Part shown: one piece after another, positions 59,070-64,000 of the stretch | How the letters are laid out: each line of letters starts with the position of its first letter | How positions within the stretch are numbered: the first letter of the stretch is position 1 | NCBI GenBank assembly: GCA_947579665.1 | Contig: OX388345.1 | Span: 33,881,849-33,945,848, forward strand | Origin: Sympetrum striolatum | Lineage: Eukaryota; Arthropoda; Insecta; Odonata; Libellulidae | Direction: 5' to 3' | DNA: 64,000 nucleotides | The notes under the pieces: model-generated | Told to the model about the DNA's origin: nothing | Databases searched by the model: none | Seen by the model: only the letters and a program-made list of their open reading frames with translations | Program-made: the position numbers and the translations under genes

Positions 59070-61114
59070 CAGCTATTAACAGAATTAATTAATGAAATCA
59101 TATAGATTGAAGCCTTGTGCCCTCTGAAACAGATAAGACAGGGATTATTTTTCCTGTGATAACTCTATCAGAGTTCTAAGGATATGATTTCACAATTCTT
59201 GTTCTTTCCTATCTGTAAAGTATTCTGTAACCTGCTGTGCTGGTTGGGTTGTCTGTTTTTTCATCAGTTATTTTGAAAGAAAATCTCGGTAAAGTTGTTA
59301 TGTTTCATAAATATGTAAAGCATTGTGAATATTTGGAACTGATAGTTGATATATTAATCATATAACTTGCACTCAACATAGTTAGTTTGACCCTTTATTA
59401 GTGAGGTTTGGTACATATGGGCTTTGTAACATCTAACTAACTTTGTACATCGATATGGTATGTACAAATATAAGTAAAACTAAAAAGAAAGAGTATAGTG
59501 TCGGAAGAAATGTATGCAATTGAAGGTTGACTAAGATAAAACCCTTGTGTGGGGAATCACTCAAACAGAAGAGTGGTGAAAAAAATATATGAAAATTGCA
59601 GAAAATAAAAACATAGAGAATTATAAATAGATAAATTAAAAGAAAATAATCATTATTAAACCTGAAGAGAAATATTATCATAGACAGATGAAAAATATTA
59701 CCTTACTATTAGCTATTCTCTAGCACTTCTCAAATGCTTCATTTCAAAATTATATAAAAACCAATGTGTAAGTTCCATCTTAACAGTATAAATTTTCATC
59801 AAGTATTTGTATCAAGATTTTATCTTAGATTACTGATGCTCATAATATTCTATGAGTTGTATGATACAAACTGTTACCTACTCACACATATAGGCCATGT
59901 TCAGTTAACTGACAACATTTTGTGTTTAAAGTTGTACACAATATTTATTCATAGATAACAATCAATGATAGTAAGCTGTAAATTACTAAATTATGGTAAT
60001 CTGAAATCGGTTCTTCCACAACATCTTAAAAAGTGAAATACATCCAACAAATAATTACTCCTTTAATGTTTTAGGTAAATGTAAGCAAACAGATTAGTTT
60101 ATATTCTCATATTATTACTTCTGGGAATCATTATTGTTTGTAACTCTTATTGTTAGCAGCGCCTCTGAATATATTTCTCTATTATCAATAAATTGTTCTT
60201 TTCTGACTATAGGGAATTGTTTAGTTATCTGATAGATTCAATGAAAGACATCAAGGCTATGAACGGCAAATAGTGGGTGTAGATACTTTTCTATATCTTA
60301 TCTTATCCAATCCTAGTGATTATTTACTGGCAGTGATGATTGTATCCACATAATGATGACATGTTAAAACTCATGCACCCAATTGTGCTTTTTTCCTTAC
60401 ATTTCGGAGGTAAGAAAATGTGTTTGGATCCAGCACAGAATCAAGAGAGGTGAAACAGTGTTCCTATTGATATCTCAGTAATAATATCACTTTTCTTAAA
60501 CGTGTCATGGTTTCTTAATTATCCTTGATATCCTTGGTCATTTTATCAATTGTCACAAAAGAGCAGAAGCTATGTAAACAATAATGCCCCTCACTGTATA
60601 TAATTCTAACATTCTCATTAGGTAGAAGGTATTGCTCCTACAAATCCTCTGTTTTATTAATTGCAATTATTGTGTCATGTTGTAAATTGTGTTTGAGGTA
60701 GTTTTGTAGCCTCATTCGCCCTTTGAAATTTATCACCGATAGGCAACCATGGCTAACCATAAATCGTAAGGGAAAAGGAATAACCATCCTTTCCTAGACG
60801 TCCTTAGTATCAAAGTCAATACAATTATCGTAACTCAGATGATAGCCTGATTTGAAATATCTGTAATTCCTTATTGAGGATGCTATCTGATGTTCAGGTA
60901 TAGCTTTGTTCTTCCAATAGAAATATTTTGTCATTAATGCCTTTGGGGACATTTCGCGTCCACTAAGTGGGAAACATAGATGCCCGCATAATGTACTTCT
61001 GATAAATGAGAGAATAGGGAACAAATGTAATTTTCGAATTTTTACACTCATCATTTTGTGCTAGGGACAACTCTGTGTATGACTACTTTTCATGTATGGA
61101 TTTACCCCAACAAA
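59070..61114. other. AT-rich DNA, nothing supported
   Basis: Frames at 59433-59681 and 60794-61054 on the minus strand have no recognised domain and no exon signals. No repeat family was identified. Confidence 0.5.
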
Positions 61115-61230
61115 CGTAACTTTGGGGGGGATGGGGTGGGTGGGTCAAGAGGGTGGGATTGGGGTGGGTGGGTTAGAGGGAAGGACGAGAGTGGGTGGGG
61201 TAGAAGGAGGGATGGGAGTGAGTGGGGTCA
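61115..61230. repeat. G-rich minisatellite relative of the 38.7 kb array
   Basis: GGGATGGGGTGGGTGGG, AGAGTGGGTGGGGTAGAAGG and GATGGGAGTGAGTGGGG are the reverse complement of the unit style in the array at 38746-40090. Only about 115 bases long. Dense GGG runs could form G-quadruplexes on the plus strand. Confidence 0.75.
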
Positions 61231-61966
61231 TTAAAGTGTGGCATTTTTACAGGTGAAACTTTTACTGTGCACCCTTCAGAAGGGGTATTCGCGTACTAGT
61301 ATTTTCCTTTATTAGTGAATAGATTTGGGTCAGTGATTTATTAAATAAAGACATAAGATCTGTAACTGCCAAACAAGAGAAAACAAATTGAGAAATCAAT
61401 GTCATGCATTTCATAAAATGCAATGGAGCAGAAGGATGAAGTAAGAGTAGATACATTGAAGCAGCTGATTCAGTTCGAATGCAATGGCTTAATAGAGTAT
61501 CAATTGCTAATGGAAAGAGAGAAGAATCCCAGAGGATTGTGGCAAACTGAAATATTGAACCTATTTTAAAAAGGAAACTAGAAACTGAAAAAAAAATTAC
61601 AGTGGTATTACTCTTATGAGTTAATTCACAAAATTAATGGAAGGAATAATACTTAACAGAATTGAATAACAAGTAGAAGTGGTGATGAGTGAAGAACAAT
61701 AGAGTTTCTGAACAGGGAGAACCTCGGTGGACCTTATATTTGCAGTAAGACAATTAATCAAAAAGGAATGGGAATATAATGAAGACCTAATAGTTGTATT
61801 TATCAAGAAAAAAGGCTACAACCCTGCCTTACAACCATCTATTTGGAAAAGCTTAGAGTAAGTAGGTGTTGATATAAAATATATAAACTGAATAAAAGAA
61901 TCTTACAGAATGCATAAATGTTGTGTAAGAAGCAGTTTTTGGGAATACTAAATTGTTTCAAGATAA

Positions 61967-63043
61967 AGCCGGGTTTACACCGGAGTTGACGACACGTGTT
62001 GACGACAGATGTCGACGACAGTTCACAAAACAGCACTTATTTTGTCATCAACAAACCGTGACGACGACAGATTTTCCATGTCTGTAACCGAAATTTTGTT
62101 TACAGTCGCAGAAAAGTTGCAGAAAAACAGAGTGCATTAGTATTTTGTCTAAAACAAAATGTTGTAGACAAATGACGTTGTAACGATACTTTTTAAAATA
62201 AAATAAGAAAAAATATAAAAATGCCGCACGGGGCGTAAAAGGTTATAAAGATTTAAACAAAAACTGATCGAAAGATCGCAAGTTGGGCGCCAATATTCAA
62301 AAGAACAATCAAATTAAATTTACCGCGAAATGCATGAACTCAGGGTAGCTCGGTTTCCGAAGGAAATAAAAACCACAATTTATCTTAATTGATATTACTC
62401 TATTCAAACAAGAAAATGCAAGACACATAAACCTCAAAGCTAATAAACACCACACCCCCAAAAGACACACATATTAAAACTCAAGAAAACACCAACCGAA
62501 CACAGATGAAGAAAACGAAACATAAAGACACCACTACCAATAAACCTTATACCACCCTATGATACCCTAACACACAGAACACATATTAATATACAAAACA
62601 CGATATTTGGGGGACGAATTCACACAAAGGGAGGGAACACTTAAAACACAACAGGCGTGGGTCCAGGGTTTATGAGGACTGTTTTGGTCAAGCTATATTC
62701 TTTGACTACCTCTTTCCCAAAGAAAAGGACGCCCAGAAGTCCGAATATTCTTTAGCGTCGGTTTTCCTTACCCAATCACTACGCTTTGTTCAAATCTTGA
62801 GGACCAACGCTTTTCCCATTCCCTTTCTGCAGATGGTCAACACATGGTTAACCACCCGCACCCCGGAAACGCTCTGATGGTCGAAACAGGGTCAGGGTGT
62901 GGCGCATTCCTGTCTTTACGCGGTCTATAGAACTCTCTAACCATAACATTATAACCATAAAACTAACATTACAATAAACTAACATTACAACGTCGACAAA
63001 AAAAGTCGACAAAATATCTGCAACATGCGGTGTAAACCTGCCT
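61967..63043. mobile_element. PIF/Harbinger-like non-autonomous element
   Basis: 1077 bp with inverted ends AGCCGGGTTTACACCGG and (complement of the right end) AGGCAGGTTTACACCGC, flanked by TAA on both sides. The undisturbed site in copy A reads AAGTTAAGAAAG, so one TAA (or TTAA) was duplicated. A 3-bp TWA target and GGTTTACACCG-type ends suit PIF/Harbinger; a TTAA target (piggyBac type) cannot be fully excluded because the left TTAA would have mutated to ATAA. Subterminal GACGACA repeats (three near the left end) and GTCGACAAAA (two near the right end) are present. No transposase frame. Confidence 0.75.
62883..62985 (+). repeat. Segment repeated at 63683-63765
   Basis: GAAACAGGGTCAGGGTGTGG, CGCATTCCTG and CTCTAACCATAACATTA are closely matched at 63683-63765. 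Here the segment lies inside the Harbinger-like element; the second copy lies outside LINE copy B, suggesting that a further element fragment sits there. Confidence 0.7.
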
Positions 63044-63682
63044 TAAGAAAGATCTTAAACAGGGTAGTGTCCTCCTACCCAGTCTGTTTAACATTTAATT
63101 AGTCATGCTAAAAAAAATTACCCAATTACTTTAGTGGGGTCACTATGATGCCAAAATTCTCCGTTTTTTTTCACCCCTTTCAATGCTAAATCAATTGTTT
63201 CAATGTATCATAATTCATAATTGATCCTTTAATAACTTATTTAGCTTTTATATGTATTATCATTTTCCATTAATTATTAATTAATAAGTTATTTAAATAT
63301 GCAATAAAAATGCAGGTATTTATGTAATAAATATAAATTGATGTAGGAGTTTCAAACTTTCAGAACTTGTAGAAGAAGGCTAATTAGTATCTTAATAGCT
63401 TTTAGTAAAATTACTCTTCATTCTAAATGCTATCTGGAACTAGTTGGATCTAATTTGGCGCTTTTACTAATAATTTGATCATAAAATAATACATATCAAA
63501 TACAGTATATGTATATAAATATAAAATTAAACAATTTTCTGAATTAGAGTTTACTTACATTTTTTACAGTATTATAGTATTTTCATTTTAAATATTTAAA
63601 ATGGTTTATTCAGTAACTACATTAAAATTAAACATTAAATTATCATTTGCTCCTAGTGTAAATATTCTAGAAACAGAAATAT

Positions 63683-63765
63683 AGTAGAAACAGGTCCAGG
63701 GTGTTGCGCATTCCTGCCTTCACGCAGTCCTTAGAAATCGCTAACCATAAAACCATCATTACAAT
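63683..63765 (+). repeat. Second copy of the Harbinger-internal segment
   Basis: GAAACAGGTCCAGGGTGTTG, CGCATTCCTGCC and CGCTAACCATAAAACCATCA match 62883-62985. It begins about 25 bases after the end of LINE copy B. Either a truncated second Harbinger-like copy or a shared sub-repeat. Confidence 0.65.
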
Positions 63766-63804
63766 AAGAAAAAATTGAAATTTCTGAGGTGTAGGAGTTG
63801 TTAC

Positions 63805-63967
63805 TTTTCAGATCTTTATCAGAACTGAACTGATCATCATCATCTACAGCTTTACAGCCTTGGCTTCCTCTGTTGTTTGTCTCTGTAGTGGCCACACACA
63901 AGTTGGCCATCTTGAACTGATGGTGGGCTGCCATTAAGCTGTCAACAACCAGCAACAGAAGAACCAC
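63805..63967 (-). CDS. Candidate coding exon, minus strand
   Basis: On the minus strand CATTCTTTCTTCAG (acceptor) is followed by a frame open for 163 bases, VVLLLLVVDSLMAAHHQF, then KMANLCVATTETNNRGSQ and an acidic VDDDDQ, ending AAA|GTAACA (weak donor). The sequence is richer in G and C than its flanks and starts with a hydrophobic run. No ATG is needed if the exon is internal. No domain recognised. It could also be the end of an unrecognised LINE, since a GATGATGATGAT run lies inside it. The partner exons would lie beyond the window or upstream on the minus strand. Confidence 0.3.
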
Positions 63968-64000
63968 CTGAAGAAAGAATGACAAAGGACTCTCTCTTGC

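Larger units (their letters stand above)
61318..63657 (+). pseudogene. LINE remnant, copy B, split by a Harbinger-like element
   Basis: The plus strand matches the minus strand of copy A from GTCAGTGATTTATTAAAT (61326) to ACATTAAAATTAAACATTAA and CATTTGCTC (63655). Visible RT pieces: VDLIFAVRQLIKKEWEYNED, LIVVFIKKKGYNPALQPSIW, YRMHKCCVRSSFWEY (61730-61950) and, after the insertion, a broken QGSVLLPSLFN (63060-63095). It lacks E2, so it shows the pre-insertion site. It also lacks both the 5' linker and the 3' RT/C-terminal part of copy A: it is an internal piece only. It ends inside the shared 520-bp insert. Confidence 0.85.

Noticed and set aside
1..64000. CRISPR arrays, bacterial operons, ribosomal RNA genes or phage modules
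   Set aside because: No regularly spaced short repeats with unique spacers, no long adjacent coding frames with ribosome binding sites and no rRNA-like sequence; the window is eukaryotic in character.

Overview
This window looks like arthropod, probably insect, nuclear DNA. It is AT-rich, has no operons and no long intact reading frame, and is full of decayed transposable elements. It carries several degraded non-LTR retrotransposons, tRNA-derived SINE-like copies, TA-flanked MITEs, a pogo/Tigger-like transposase remnant, a very short TTAGG-type run, and exon-like segments bounded by GT/AG splice signals. The species cannot be named from the sequence. The gene-poor character suggests intergenic DNA or very long introns.

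Region by region: 1-16 kb is mostly unique AT-rich DNA with SINE-like copies, two MITE families, a dispersed repeat (R3) and strong inverted-repeat hairpins. At 17.0-18.1 kb lies the first copy (E1) of an unclassified ~1.05 kb non-autonomous element with internal tandem units and a TG microsatellite. From 20 to 34 kb are four LINE reverse-transcriptase remnants, two dispersed repeats (R1, R2) and an 89-bp Tc1/mariner-like MITE. At 37.36 kb is a short, well-formed candidate coding exon. At 37.9-40.1 kb a pogo-like element runs directly into a 1.3 kb minisatellite whose + strand is almost free of G.

From 44.05 to 52.48 kb lies the most interesting structure: a diverged head-to-head inverted duplication. 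Each arm reads outward as CCAAT-box tandem units, exon 1, a GTAAGT donor, an intron, a TTTTCAG acceptor, exon 2 and a GTTAGT donor. All splice signals and the exon-2 reading frame are kept in both arms, though the substitutions look mostly non-synonymous, so a non-coding or 5'-UTR role remains possible.

From 54.2 to 63.7 kb lies a second inverted pair: two copies (A, minus; B, plus) of one LINE fragment. Each is interrupted by a different element, and each gives the empty site for the insertion in the other. Copy A is split by E2, the second copy of the 17 kb element; copy B is split by a 1077-bp PIF/Harbinger-like element. Between them are two adjacent miRNA-like hairpins (58.83-58.94 kb) and a small G-rich relative of the minisatellite. 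The window ends with a candidate minus-strand exon.

All assignments come from reading the sequence; no alignment or database search was run, so repeat boundaries are approximate to about 5-30 bases.
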